Assembly (NCBI RefSeq): GCF_040718835.1
Contig: NZ_JBFEFG010000253.1
Coordinates: forward strand, 168,898 to 232,897
From: Bremerella sp. JC817
GTDB lineage: Bacteria; Planctomycetota; Planctomycetia; Pirellulales; Pirellulaceae
Length of the DNA: 64,000 nt
Reading direction: 5' to 3'
The translations under genes and the position numbers were made by a program. Below are positions 29,060-38,432 of the stretch, one piece after another. The notes beneath the pieces were generated by a model. It saw nothing but the letters and a program-made list of their open reading frames with translations, was not told the origin of the DNA and searched no databases. Within the stretch, counting starts at the first letter, position 1. Each line of letters starts with the position of its first letter.

Positions 29060-30618
29060 ACGCCGATCTCCTCTCCTTCGATCTCCGCCAAGATCGCATC
29101 AATCTCAGATCGCAACTGATCGATTCTGGCGACCGTGGTTTTCAGCTCGGCGTTGAGTTCCGAAATATCGATCTTGTCGCGAGTGTCTTTGGGATCGACA
29201 TAGCTGCTAACGGATAGGTTGCATTCGTTCTCGACAATCTTTTCGTAAGCGACCGATTGAGCGAAATGATCGACGTTCTCCTTACTGTCGAAGGCCTTTA
29301 TAATCGCTTCGATGTGCTGATCGAGCATCACGTTGTTGTTGGTCTCCTTCTTGAAGTACTCCTCACCGCTGGCATCGATGAACTGAACGTTCGTGTCGGT
29401 CTTGTGCTTGGACAGCACCAGAATATTCACGGCGATGGTGGTGCCGAAAAACAGATTCGGAGCGAGCGAGATCACCGTTTCCACGTAGTTGTTGTCGATC
29501 AGATACTTGCGGATTTTCTGCTCGGCTCCACCACGATAGAAAATCCCCGGGAAGCAGACAATCGCCGCCCGGCCTTTGCTAGACAAATAGCTGAGGGCGT
29601 GCAGCACAAAGGCGAAATCTGCCTTCGACTTGGGAGCCAGCACTCCCGCCGGAGCAAAGCGGTCGTCGTTGATCAGCGTCGGGTCGTCGCTGCCAATCCA
29701 TTTCACGCTGTAGGGAGGATTGGAGACGATCGCGTCGAACGGTTTTTCGTCTCCAAACTCCGGTTCCGTGAGGGTATTGCCCAACTTGATGTTGAACTTG
29801 TCATAGTTGACATTGTGCAGGAACATATTCATTCGAGCCAGGTTGTAGGTCGTATGATTGATCTCCTGTCCGAAGAATCCCTCTTCGATGATGTGGGCGT
29901 CAAAGTGCTTCTTCGATTGCAGCAGCAATGAACCGCTGCCGCACGCCGGATCGTAAATCTTGTTGACCTTGTCCTGCTTGTGCATTGCCAACATGGCAAT
30001 CAGTTTGGACACGTGCTGCGGGGTGAAGAACTCGCCACCGGATTTGCCTGCGTTCGCCGCATAGTTCGAGATCAGAAACTCGTAGGCGTCGCCAAACAAA
30101 TCAATCTGGCTGCCTTCAAAGTCGCTGAAATCGAGCTCGGCTACTCGCTTGAGGACTTTCGCCAAGCGTTCATTCTTGGCCTTCACCGTGTTACCCAAGC
30201 GGTTGCTGGTGGTGTCAAAATCGGCAAACAAGCCTTTGATGTCGTCTTCGGAGGGATATCCGTTTGCGGAGCTTTCGACCGCAGCAAAGATCGCCGCTAG
30301 ATCGGTATTCAGGCTTTCGTTGGTGTTGGCATCTTTGGCGACGTTGGCAAACAACTGGCTGGGATAGATGAAGTAACCCTTGGTCTTGATCGCATCGTCT
30401 TTGATTTCCGGTGTAATGACGGAATCATCGAGGGCGGCATAGTCGATGCTCTCATCGTCGGCTTCGATGTACAGCGAAAAGTTCTCGCTGATAAAGCGGT
30501 AAAACAGGGTGCCCAGGACGTACTGCTTGAAGTCCCATCCATCCACGCTGCCACGCACGTCGTTGGCGATGTCCCAGATTTTGCGTTGCAGTGCGGCACG
30601 TTGTTGGGTTCCGGTCAT
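29056..30618 (-). CDS. hsdM: Type I modification subunit HsdM
   Basis: A 520-aa N6-adenine methyltransferase subunit. The helical HsdM N-terminal domain (about 5-150) is followed by the SAM motif [13 protein letters not shown] and the catalytic NPPYSVKW. It methylates the site recognised by HsdS and with HsdS and HsdR forms the restriction complex. It is the first gene of the operon. The 242 bp upstream, up to the stop of the GIY-YIG gene, should contain the operon promoter; I could not assign its boxes. The sequence belongs to a different subgroup from the second hsdM at 62212. Confidence 0.95.
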   Translation of the reverse strand: MTGTQQRAALQRKIWDIANDVRGSVDGWDFKQYVLGTLFYRFISENFSLYIEADDESIDYAALDDSVITPEIKDDAIKTKGYFIYPSQLFANVAKDANTNESLNTDLAAIFAAVESSANGYPSEDDIKGLFADFDTTSNRLGNTVKAKNERLAKVLKRVAELDFSDFEGSQIDLFGDAYEFLISNYAANAGKSGGEFFTPQHVSKLIAMLAMHKQDKVNKIYDPACGSGSLLLQSKKHFDAHIIEEGFFGQEINHTTYNLARMNMFLHNVNYDKFNIKLGNTLTEPEFGDEKPFDAIVSNPPYSVKWIGSDDPTLINDDRFAPAGVLAPKSKADFAFVLHALSYLSSKGRAAIVCFPGIFYRGGAEQKIRKYLIDNNYVETVISLAPNLFFGTTIAVNILVLSKHKTDTNVQFIDASGEEYFKKETNNNVMLDQHIEAIIKAFDSKENVDHFAQSVAYEKIVENECNLSVSSYVDPKDTRDKIDISELNAELKTTVARIDQLRSEIDAILAEIEGEEIGV

Positions 30619-30860
30619 AAGTAGTTCTTTCGTGAATCATTTGGCCCTGCGCCAGATAGCTATTTCGTTGGGGGAGGCGAACAGGCTTCACATCTACGAG
30701 AAAGTTAACGCATTTGCGGCTTGTCGATGGGGCGTTCTTCGAGTTCGTGTCGCGGTCCGAATCAACTGGTCAGTTCGAATCGCTATCGTCATGAGTCGCA
30801 ATATAAGGAACAAGCGTTCGCACCAAGGTTTCAGAGCAAAATCCTCCAACAGACGTTCTC

Positions 30861-31673
30861 TTAGTCGAAGGAGGCATTGTTGTCTACGTCACCGGTTTGC
30901 AGTTCTTTTAGGGTGGTGCCGTCCTGGGTCCGCCACCGTTTACGTCCGCTTACGGATTGCCCCAAGATAACGCCTGCAGCGGTCGATGGGGAGCCGAAGA
31001 TATGATCCTGAGAGAACAAAAGCGAATCGTTCTGGCTGACGATCACACCTTCGCTGATCAGATCGCGCCGGAGAGCGGATACATAGGGTTGAATAGCGGG
31101 AGTTTCTTCTCCAACAACGCCTGAGCCGGCGCAGACAACGAATCCACTAGAACCTTCATATCCGGTCGCCCGAATCCCCTTGGCTTCGATTTGAAGCAGC
31201 TCCTGCGCGATTGACCGGGATTGGGGCTTCTCAAATGCCGTTAGGCCTACGAGTGGTAAGACGCTGAGCATGTCTAGCAGAAAGCTATCGACGTCCGCCT
31301 CATCGGCTTCTGAGAGGGTCGGCGGATTCGGGCAATTGCGATTATCAAGTCGACACTGTTTGGCCTCCCTGGCCAATTCGAGCAGGCGACATTCCATCCG
31401 CTGGACATGTGCTTTGTTGAGACTGTTATCCTTGGTGACAAAGAAAACGCACCAATCCCAGAAGTCCTTGTTGCTATTGTGGGACTTAAGGCGCTCGCGG
31501 ACTGGATCACCTTCGCCTACATAGACGATCGGTAAGGCACTATCTTCGGGACGGCCTACGAGAACGTAGACACCCGTTCGATCGATCTCTGGTCGACCGA
31601 GGGCTTCTTTGATGTTTGATCGGTTAAAGACTACACCGATGCCTGTCCAGTTGGACTTCTCGACGAGGCGCAA
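30861..31673 (-). CDS. GIY-YIG nuclease with C-terminal DUF4357-like domain
   Basis: A 270-aa protein. The GIY-YIG core is visible as GVYVLVG, then YVGEGD, the catalytic Arg in VRERLKSH and the metal-binding Glu in QRMECRLLEL. The C-terminal 60 residues (TAAGVILGQSVSGRKRWR) match the DUF4357-type domain often fused to these nucleases. The only standard start is TTG at 31673, yet the codons just upstream in the same frame (SIRIFVPNGDPDG) look like the family's usual N-terminus and are cut off by a stop only 22 codons back. The true start may therefore be a non-standard codon, or the gene may carry a 5' lesion. A defence role is inferred from its place beside the restriction operon. Confidence 0.7.
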   Translation of the reverse strand: MRLVEKSNWTGIGVVFNRSNIKEALGRPEIDRTGVYVLVGRPEDSALPIVYVGEGDPVRERLKSHNSNKDFWDWCVFFVTKDNSLNKAHVQRMECRLLELAREAKQCRLDNRNCPNPPTLSEADEADVDSFLLDMLSVLPLVGLTAFEKPQSRSIAQELLQIEAKGIRATGYEGSSGFVVCAGSGVVGEETPAIQPYVSALRRDLISEGVIVSQNDSLLFSQDHIFGSPSTAAGVILGQSVSGRKRWRTQDGTTLKELQTGDVDNNASFD

Positions 31674-32055
31674 ACCGTCTGGATCTCCGTTGGGAACGAA
31701 GATCCGGATGGAGAATGGGGCGGAGTGAGGCGTCGAAGATCATGTAGATTCCCTATTTCTGTCGGCTGCGCCGTACTCTTCGGATTGAAAGAATATCTTG
31801 TGGGGTGGCAGATATCAACGACTGGGGCAGGTAATAACGCCATCGGTTTGTGCGTATTAATTGACTTAAACGTGAGAGAACTGCCAGATTCATGCTTGTA
31901 GACTGCTATAGTGGCATTCTCGCGTGGGTAGCGAATTGACTCTTGCTGATCAGATCATCAAGAGGGCTATTTCTAGTCATGTTTGAGTATGCTTTCATTT
32001 AGACAACGTTGTCCGTTTCGGATATTCGCCGATACGCTAATTCTTGAGGTGTAGT
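31674..32055. other. Divergent intergenic region between two GIY-YIG genes
   Basis: This 380-bp region is AT-richer than its flanks and separates divergently transcribed genes, so it should hold promoters for both. I could not identify convincing -35/-10 boxes or an RNA gene. The part next to 31673 encodes the possible extra N-terminus of the left gene. Confidence 0.35.
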
Positions 32056-32838
32056 ATGACCGATTTGGGGTGGCGGGAGGCCATTGTGAAAGTCCTCCAA
32101 GACGCTGGTGAGCCGATGCACTATACGGAAATTGCTGAGGCAATTGCCGACCAGGAATTAAGAACTGATTTTGGCGCAAATCCCGCAACTTCAGTAAACT
32201 CGACAATTTCGCAGTCGCTGCAAAATGATGCTGATTCGTCTCTCTTTATACGTGTGGCAAGAGGGCAGTACTACTTGCGGAATCCACCAGAACGATTGCC
32301 GGCAACTGGGACTGAGCTAAATGACATTGTCGAGGCAGCTAGTGAGGAAACAGGGCTAATCAATGCCTTCGGGATGTATTGGGCGAGAGACAAGGTTCTG
32401 TGGAAGTCGACGCCCCAGATCTTCGGGCAACAACAACCGGGTAGTACGCCAGTGGATTTCACCGGGCAGAAGGGAGTATATCTTCTACACGACGCGAGAG
32501 ACGTTGTTTACGTTGGACGGACCACCGAACAACCACTTGGAGTGAGATTGAAGCAGCATACGACCGACCGTCTAAATGGTCGTTGGGATCGCTTCTCTTG
32601 GTTTGGCGTCTTTGATGTTACCGAAGACGGAACGCTTTTAGGCGAGCACTCTGAGCGATTTTCTCTAGAAAATCTTATTGTGACCATGGAGGCGTTGCTC
32701 ATCGAGGGCCTTGAGCCACCGCAGAATCGAAAGCGCGGTGACGACTTTCGAGCAGTTGAATTTCTTCAGGTTGAGGATCCGGAGTTGGAGAAGTCGCATA
32801 TCCTCAAGCTAATGGACGAATTGAAGAAGAAACTTTGA
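32056..32838 (+). CDS. HARE-HTH domain fused to GIY-YIG nuclease
   Basis: A 260-aa fusion. Residues 5-75 are a HARE-type winged helix (EAIVKVLQDAGEPMHYTEIA, then LFIRVARGQYYLR). This domain is found at the N-termini of restriction endonucleases and in chromatin proteins and is thought to sense modified DNA. Residues about 135-235 are a GIY-YIG nuclease with GVYLLHD, YVGRTTEQ, the Arg in VRLKQH and a Glu in VTMEALLIEG. Together it looks like a modification-dependent or sequence-specific nuclease; this is inference. The start is the ATG at 32056 with GAGGTG upstream; a TTG 12 bases earlier is possible. It diverges from the other GIY-YIG gene. Confidence 0.75.
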   Translation: MTDLGWREAIVKVLQDAGEPMHYTEIAEAIADQELRTDFGANPATSVNSTISQSLQNDADSSLFIRVARGQYYLRNPPERLPATGTELNDIVEAASEETGLINAFGMYWARDKVLWKSTPQIFGQQQPGSTPVDFTGQKGVYLLHDARDVVYVGRTTEQPLGVRLKQHTTDRLNGRWDRFSWFGVFDVTEDGTLLGEHSERFSLENLIVTMEALLIEGLEPPQNRKRGDDFRAVEFLQVEDPELEKSHILKLMDELKKKL

Positions 32839-32853
32839 GCCAATGGTAAGCAC

Positions 32854-33549
32854 GTGTTCCAAGTCGATTTCGATCTCGTACTTCGCTTCGTACCTCCAAT
32901 GTCGGAACATGAAGCAGGCTACCGGCTGAACCGAACCTTTGAGCTTCCATTCGCTCCATCGAATGGCACGGCAGTGTTCAGTCGGGATTGGGAAGGAATG
33001 GAAGATCCCTTAGGTTATGTTCTGAAGGACGTTACGTGGGATATCGATCGAAAGTGTTTCCTGGCCGAGACTGTTTCAGAGATTTGTGATTTCCCAATCG
33101 CCATGATACCGCTCGAGATTTGTCGATTCGTGGACTACGGTTGGACGATCGGAAGCTATGCGGACCAGTACTCGACAGTGCGTAAACGCGGGAGAAAGCG
33201 TCGGAAGTTCCCAACGATGACAATTAGCGACTGGGATGAGGAAGATACCGAAGCATGGAATTCGGACAAGAATGGACGTCCGAAGGAGTTTAAAACTGTC
33301 TGGCATGCCGTCGTGGCAATGATGGCGGGCTTATGGAACAACTGCCCCGTCGCATACGCCATGCTAAAGACCGGTGTTCACGTTGAAGTTCCTAAAGAGG
33401 GATTCGGAGATCTTTCTCCCTTGCAAACTCGCTTTCGCGATGCCATTCGGGAGTATGAGTCGCTTACGTTTGACCAGAGATGTGAGTGGCGAGATCGCGT
33501 GGTGGGACGGTACCCACGCATGTCTGATCTGGTTGAAGCGATTAAGTAA
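32854..33549 (+). CDS. Hypothetical protein in defence cluster
   Basis: A 231-aa protein that I do not recognise. It is soluble-looking, with many Trp and Tyr, a beta-rich N-terminal half and a basic stretch in the middle (RKRGRKRRKFP), then a helical C-terminus. It begins only 16 bp after the HARE-GIY-YIG gene and is probably cotranscribed. The start is GTG at 32854; an ATG lies 15 codons in. The basic patch hints at nucleic acid binding, but nothing more can be said. Confidence 0.55.
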   Translation: MFQVDFDLVLRFVPPMSEHEAGYRLNRTFELPFAPSNGTAVFSRDWEGMEDPLGYVLKDVTWDIDRKCFLAETVSEICDFPIAMIPLEICRFVDYGWTIGSYADQYSTVRKRGRKRRKFPTMTISDWDEEDTEAWNSDKNGRPKEFKTVWHAVVAMMAGLWNNCPVAYAMLKTGVHVEVPKEGFGDLSPLQTRFRDAIREYESLTFDQRCEWRDRVVGRYPRMSDLVEAIK

Positions 33550-33657
33550 CAAAGTCGGTTTGCTGCACGGTGCTACTTAGCTCACAGTGATTTGTCTGCT
33601 CGTGAGTTTGAACGGACGCCTGTGAACTAATTCCTGGCAAACAAGGAGCCATAAGTT

Positions 33658-34194
33658 ATGACCGAATTCAACTACGATAAGCTGATGCAACGTATTGGTG
33701 AGTTCGTGGTCTGCTTTCAATGGATTGAGGACAAGTTCCGCTCTATTGGCTGGCTAATTGAGGATCCCAATCGTACCGTATGGCCGCCAAGAACTCTGAG
33801 GAGCTTAAATAATCGCGATCTGTTGAACGCCGTGGAGGTGAAGTACTGCAGTTTGATGGATACTTTGAATATTGACGATGCGGATGGTCGCAAAACAGCA
33901 TTTAGCGAACTCGTCGGTGTTTGTCATGAGATTCGCAAGTTTCGAAACAGCTTTCTGCACTCCGCTTTTATTGAAGTAAAAGCCGGAAGGGAAATAATGG
34001 GTATTCTACGATCGAATCCAAAACTCACATTTGATCCATCCACAGGCACACCGGAATTTGACCAAGAAGCACTGACTGAAGAGTCAATAATGTCCCAGAT
34101 GGAGGAGATTGCGCAGGTGTCGATGACGCTCTGCCATATTTACACGCAGTTGCTTCACTGGACGCCGTTTGCTCCAGTGAACAACGAGCCATGA
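33658..34194 (+). CDS. HEPN-like protein
   Basis: A 178-aa, mostly helical protein. In the middle is RKFRNSFLHS, which contains R-x4-H in the form used by HEPN ribonucleases, placed at the start of the last long helix as in that fold. Stand-alone HEPN proteins are often toxins or RNA-cleaving effectors of defence systems. The next gene has the same motif type. Function is inferred from the motif and the context only; no fusion partner or antitoxin is evident. The ATG has AAGGAG upstream. Confidence 0.5.
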   Translation: MTEFNYDKLMQRIGEFVVCFQWIEDKFRSIGWLIEDPNRTVWPPRTLRSLNNRDLLNAVEVKYCSLMDTLNIDDADGRKTAFSELVGVCHEIRKFRNSFLHSAFIEVKAGREIMGILRSNPKLTFDPSTGTPEFDQEALTEESIMSQMEEIAQVSMTLCHIYTQLLHWTPFAPVNNEP

Positions 34195-34445
34195 CGTGCT
34201 AGTTCGCCTTCTTCGGCGTTGGCAACGTAGACGGGATGTCCATTGCTGACGCACTGGAATGATTGCGCCAAGTTAACCATGACGATAAGCTTGACGTCAG
34301 ATAAGTAATGGCAATCTAATTCAGCCACAGGATTTACGGCGGCGACTTATAGTTTGTGCGGTGCATATAGATTTGGAGACTATGCTGCATCCGCTCTATG
34401 GCGTCTTCTCGTCTCGATTTGTGTGTCTCCAAATGAAAACATCTC

Positions 34446-35423
34446 ATGTCCAATGCGATCCCACTTGCCGCGCTAAAAGAAATTCCATTCCTCAAACCTG
34501 ACCTAGAGCCACGTCAACCGATAGTGTCGCTTTCTTTCTTCGTTGAAAATGAATGGCATTGCTGGCTACCGCATGGCGACAAACTCGTCAAAATGAAGAT
34601 GTGGCCAGCTGAATCGACATACTTTGGCGACAAGCCTGAGCTAGATTCAGACCAAGACTTTGCTCTTCTCAACCTTATGGCTCAGCGAACCTTTAGTGGC
34701 GAAATGCACCGCTGCTACAGAGCGATCTTCAATGATTTTCAAGGCCTCAGTGCATCACTGGCGAAAATGAGGATGTTTTTCGAGAACCGAGATAACAAGG
34801 ACTACGGAGTGTCACGTCTTGTTCAATCGGAAATCGAGAATCTGGCAATCCTGTGTAGGAGCGTGTTCGACTTGCTTCAGGAGATCGTTAAGTATCACGT
34901 AGCACGAATGTCAGTTATCGATGGGCCAACACCGAAGAAACTGCCCAACTCCTTTCGTGAAGTAGTGTACAAAAGTGATCGCGATCAGTCGGCTTCTGAA
35001 ATTGCAACAAGATATTCGTTGCCGATGCCAATTGCGGAGTGGTATGAGCGTCATCGAGACTTTTTTATGCGAGTTCGATCGATTCGCGACGGGATCGTGC
35101 ATCGTGGCAATAGCATAGATACGGTCTTCTCGACGGAGCACGGTTTTGCAGTGTCACGGAAGAACGATCCTTTCCGCGGTATCTACAATTGGCCTGACGA
35201 CTGCGAACTTCCAAATTCGCTCGTTCCAATGCGACCGGCACTGGCAACCATGGTTTGGAAAACAATCTCCGCTACGAACGATTTTGCAGAAACACTTGAG
35301 TCCAACGTCCACATGCAGTCTGATCTAGCACCAAAGCTCAGGCTCTACGCCCGTGGTACAAACGACCGAGAGTTCGTTGGAATTGAGGAAGTGATCGAGA
35401 ATTCGCTTTGGGACGGAATTTGA
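34446..35423 (+). CDS. HEPN-like protein, longer form
   Basis: A 325-aa protein of unknown family. Residues 80-220 are helical and contain RSIRDGIVHRGNS, again an R-x4-H HEPN-type motif. The N-terminal 60 residues and the C-terminal 80 residues are different from the shorter HEPN protein upstream. The preceding 250 bases hold no gene. It may act independently or as a partner of the 178-aa protein. Confidence in the gene is high; the HEPN call is tentative. Confidence 0.5.
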   Translation: MSNAIPLAALKEIPFLKPDLEPRQPIVSLSFFVENEWHCWLPHGDKLVKMKMWPAESTYFGDKPELDSDQDFALLNLMAQRTFSGEMHRCYRAIFNDFQGLSASLAKMRMFFENRDNKDYGVSRLVQSEIENLAILCRSVFDLLQEIVKYHVARMSVIDGPTPKKLPNSFREVVYKSDRDQSASEIATRYSLPMPIAEWYERHRDFFMRVRSIRDGIVHRGNSIDTVFSTEHGFAVSRKNDPFRGIYNWPDDCELPNSLVPMRPALATMVWKTISATNDFAETLESNVHMQSDLAPKLRLYARGTNDREFVGIEEVIENSLWDGI

Positions 35424-35461
35424 CAAAATCGCGAACGTGGTAATAGTCGCGGAGATAGCCT

Positions 35462-35935
35462 ATGTCGTCACATCTATCTGATTCATCGGTGCAACGGAAT
35501 GTGGAGCCAGCATGTTTGCAGTTGGTTTGCGAAACTCTTGGAGTAAGTCTAAGTCCTGACAATGTTCAGCTAGATGATGGCACAAGATTTCAAGTTGACG
35601 GGATCGATCGACATCATCGAATTGTTTGCGAGATATTTGCTCACGTCGGAAAGATGCGGGATGGACAAAGGAAAAAGTTAGCCCGTGACATTCTTAAGTT
35701 ACTTGCTGTTGAGAACGCTATGGGAGGGAAGTGGCGAAAGATTATTTGTGTTACTGACGAACCAGCAAGACACTTTTTGACTGGGAGATCTTGGTGCGCG
35801 AGCGTCATTCGGCAGTTTCAGTGTGAGGTCGTAATGGCGAGTATCGGAGATGATATCTGGCTTCAAATAGAAGGAGCTCAGAAGTTGCAAGCAAGAGGGA
35901 ATGCGGCAGTGAAAGTGAACTCTGCAAGAGTGTAA
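35462..35935 (+). CDS. Possible restriction-fold (PD-(D/E)XK-like) protein
   Basis: A 157-aa protein. The segment FQVDGIDRHHRIVCEIFAH has Asp, a beta hairpin and Glu in the arrangement of a PD-(D/E)XK core, followed by GQRKKLARDILKLLAVE, a helix that contributes basic residues. The canonical ExK lysine is replaced (EIF), with a His two residues later, so activity is uncertain. It closes the plus-strand run of probable defence genes and lies 38 bp after the long HEPN-like gene. Confidence 0.5.
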   Translation: MSSHLSDSSVQRNVEPACLQLVCETLGVSLSPDNVQLDDGTRFQVDGIDRHHRIVCEIFAHVGKMRDGQRKKLARDILKLLAVENAMGGKWRKIICVTDEPARHFLTGRSWCASVIRQFQCEVVMASIGDDIWLQIEGAQKLQARGNAAVKVNSARV

Positions 35936-35983
35936 AACTCATAGATTCATTGGTGAAGAAAGGTTCGTCAGCTAGAAAACTGG

Positions 35984-36382
35984 CTATTGTTGATCTGGTG
36001 ATGCTCCCGAAGCTAACGTTTGCCAAAGATTTCTCTGTCGCTTCCAAACGCTTAACTTGGCAATTGGCCTCAACTCCTTTTCCGTAGGTTTATCCCGTCC
36101 ATGCTCCGTCACCGGCAAGAACAAAATCTCCTCCTGGATATCAGGCGCCAACTGCAACAGATTCATGATCTGCGTCAGCCTAGCCCGAGTCACATGACCA
36201 ACCCGCGCCAGTTCCGCCTGGTCCGCAACCTCACCGCTCTGGATCAAATCGTTGAGCCGAATCGCCAACGCCATGAGTCGCGACACACGTGGCACACGAC
36301 CGGTCCTGGTTGAAGGTTTCGCATTGCGCTTTCTCTCGCGTCCACGCGCATTAAAATCCACCTTCCGCTTAATTGTCGTCAT
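35984..36382 (-). CDS. Helix-turn-helix protein of recombinase cassette
   Basis: A 132-aa basic protein with a ParB/KorB-like helix-turn-helix: DQAELARVGHVTRARLTQIM, then LLQLAPDIQEEIL. Its start overlaps the recombinase stop by ATGA, so it is translated with the recombinase. Small HTH proteins of this kind accompany large serine recombinases in many alpha-proteobacterial and planctomycete islands. It probably regulates the cassette or helps direct the recombinase. This is the last gene of the minus-strand operon. Confidence 0.7.
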   Translation of the reverse strand: MTTIKRKVDFNARGRERKRNAKPSTRTGRVPRVSRLMALAIRLNDLIQSGEVADQAELARVGHVTRARLTQIMNLLQLAPDIQEEILFLPVTEHGRDKPTEKELRPIAKLSVWKRQRNLWQTLASGASPDQQ

Positions 36383-37938
36383 ACCGCCACCTCCTCTCGA
36401 TGTGCCAATTCACTCGCCAACGTCCGAATCCCGCTGGGCCGAAAAGTAATTGATACGTCCCCCGCTTCACCGTCGTACTCGATCCGATCGATCAAGAGCT
36501 CTACTACCCGGATCTGTTCGTGTGGCTCCAGGCATTGCCATACAGCGTCGAAGTCGGCCAAAGCTGCAGTGACCTCAGCCTCGTCAATGAGATCGCAAGC
36601 GTGCATGGCCAGTTGATTTTCAACCTCGGTCAGTCGTCGCTCTGCATCACCGATCCGGTCGTGAGCGTTTGCCAGTCGAGCGTCGCCAGGACCAACCGTC
36701 GCGGCCACTCGCGATAGTTCGGCGTGTGCTTCGCGTAGTTCGCCCCGAAGGTCGTTACGTTCGACGGTGAGCCTCTGGGATTGGTTCTCCGCGTGAATAC
36801 GTGCTTCTTTTAACGTTGCTTCAATCACCTGGGGATCGCGCCCAATTGCCTTGATCTCATCGACGATGAATCGCTCAATTTCACCCGCAGGTATCGATGG
36901 GGCAGGGCAGTGCTTCCAGCCTCTCTTCTGGGCTTTTTGGCAGACGTAATACCGATAGAGACGGCTTCCTTTCTTCTGCGAGTAGGAATGGCTCATTCCA
37001 CAGTTGCAGGACCCACATCTCAGGATTCCTCGTAGCAAAGCGTTGTGCTTATTCCGAACCGCCCTGCCTCCACTCTGGCCATTCTTCTGCAGCAGATTCT
37101 GAACCTTGGCGAACGTCTCTGGGGCAACAATCCCGTCCTGCTCGCCGTCGTGAATCTCGTTCTTGTAGCGAACCTTGCCGATATAGATCACGCTGGTCAG
37201 CAGGGCATAGAGCGACCCCTTGTCGAATCGTCGACCACCCCGTTCGGTTCCGCGTCTCGTTTTCCAGAGTTTGTTCCGCCAACCGCGAATATGGAGTTCC
37301 CCGGCTACAGCCAAAAGTGACTTCCGTTCCAGGTACATCCCGAAGATCTCTTGGACCCGTCGTGCTTCGGCTTCGTTGATGACCAACTTCGTGTTCTCGA
37401 CGTTGTAGCCCAGGATCGGCGTCCCACCGGACCATTTGCCTTTGCGGCGAGCGGCGGCCATTTTGTCGCGGGTACGTTCCGAAATCATCTCGCGTTCGAA
37501 TTGGGCGAAGGAGAGCAGCACGTTGAGGACCAGCCGCCCCATGGAGGAAGCTGTGTTGAACGCCTGGGTCACGCTGACGAAGGAAACCTGATGTTTATCG
37601 AAGACCTCCATGATCCGGGAGAAGTCGAGCAGGCTCCGGCTGAGGCGATCCACTTTATAAACGACCACGCAGTTTACCTTGCCTGATTCGATGTCCGCCA
37701 ATAGTCGCCGGAGGGCAGGTCGTTCCATATTGGCTCCGGTGAAGCCACCGTCGTCGTATTGGTCCGGGAGACATACCCACCCCTCGTGGAGCTGACTCTT
37801 GATGTAGGCCTCACCCGCTTCCCGCTGGGCATCGAGAGAGTTGAAGTCCTGATCGAGACCCTCCTCGGTCGACTTTCTCGAATAGATCGCACATTTGATC
37901 GTTTTGGGTTTGCACGGTAGCTTGACGCGTTGGTTCAT
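36379..37938 (-). CDS. Large serine recombinase
   Basis: A 519-aa site-specific recombinase of the resolvase/invertase superfamily. The catalytic domain (about 10-155) has the nucleophile S20 in AIYSRKSTEEG and the conserved VVYKVDRLSRS. A Recombinase domain follows (about 170-275). A zinc ribbon with CGSCNCGM and a further Cys pair is near 300-345. The C-terminal coiled coil spans about 370-450. Such enzymes integrate or excise islands without a host factor. Its att sites are not apparent. It overlaps both neighbours by four bases, forming a tightly coupled cassette. Confidence 0.92.
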   Translation of the reverse strand: MNQRVKLPCKPKTIKCAIYSRKSTEEGLDQDFNSLDAQREAGEAYIKSQLHEGWVCLPDQYDDGGFTGANMERPALRRLLADIESGKVNCVVVYKVDRLSRSLLDFSRIMEVFDKHQVSFVSVTQAFNTASSMGRLVLNVLLSFAQFEREMISERTRDKMAAARRKGKWSGGTPILGYNVENTKLVINEAEARRVQEIFGMYLERKSLLAVAGELHIRGWRNKLWKTRRGTERGGRRFDKGSLYALLTSVIYIGKVRYKNEIHDGEQDGIVAPETFAKVQNLLQKNGQSGGRAVRNKHNALLRGILRCGSCNCGMSHSYSQKKGSRLYRYYVCQKAQKRGWKHCPAPSIPAGEIERFIVDEIKAIGRDPQVIEATLKEARIHAENQSQRLTVERNDLRGELREAHAELSRVAATVGPGDARLANAHDRIGDAERRLTEVENQLAMHACDLIDEAEVTAALADFDAVWQCLEPHEQIRVVELLIDRIEYDGEAGDVSITFRPSGIRTLASELAHREEVAV

Positions 37939-38432
37939 TTACCACCTCCGTTCTTACGAAGGCCGAAGAAGTGAAATCCGTTCCAGTGCTTGCCAGTTAC
38001 TGCCTTGGCTACCGCGGTGAGCGATTTGTAGCGTTCGCCTTCCCACTCGAACCCGTCGGTTAGAACCTTCACGCGGATCGTGTGGCCTTTGTACACGCGC
38101 TGTAGGAGCATGCCTGGAAGGAGGTGGGTACTTAGCTGGGTCTTGGATGGCGCGGAGACAGTTATCGCCTCGGCGCCAGGTTTCGGTTTCTTAGCCCTTG
38201 GCATAGTGACCCTCAGATCGGCATCGTTGGCCAACTCCATCGCGCGGCGCCGGGCACGTTCAGAGAGGCCACCTTCGGCATTGGCTTGCATCCGCCAGGC
38301 AATCCGTTTGATCAGCCATTGCTTGTGCCTACCGTTGGTCGGCTCGCCGAAGACCTCGTCATACTTCTCCCGCAGTTGATTGACGGTCATCCGCTCCATC
38401 GCGGCGACCTCTTTATCAATGTTCAGAATCAT
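37935..38432 (-). CDS. DUF2924-family protein of recombinase cassette
   Basis: A 165-aa protein. The N-terminal half has MTVNQLREKYDEVFGEPTN and a basic helix (NGRHKQWLIKRIAWRMQ). The C-terminal half has GERYKSLTAVAKAVTG and HWNGFHFFGL, the hallmark block of DUF2924. Genes of this family are nearly always found beside serine recombinases, and a DNA-binding accessory role is inferred from that. The ATGA overlaps at both ends show coupled translation. Confidence 0.85.
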   Translation of the reverse strand: MILNIDKEVAAMERMTVNQLREKYDEVFGEPTNGRHKQWLIKRIAWRMQANAEGGLSERARRRAMELANDADLRVTMPRAKKPKPGAEAITVSAPSKTQLSTHLLPGMLLQRVYKGHTIRVKVLTDGFEWEGERYKSLTAVAKAVTGKHWNGFHFFGLRKNGGGK

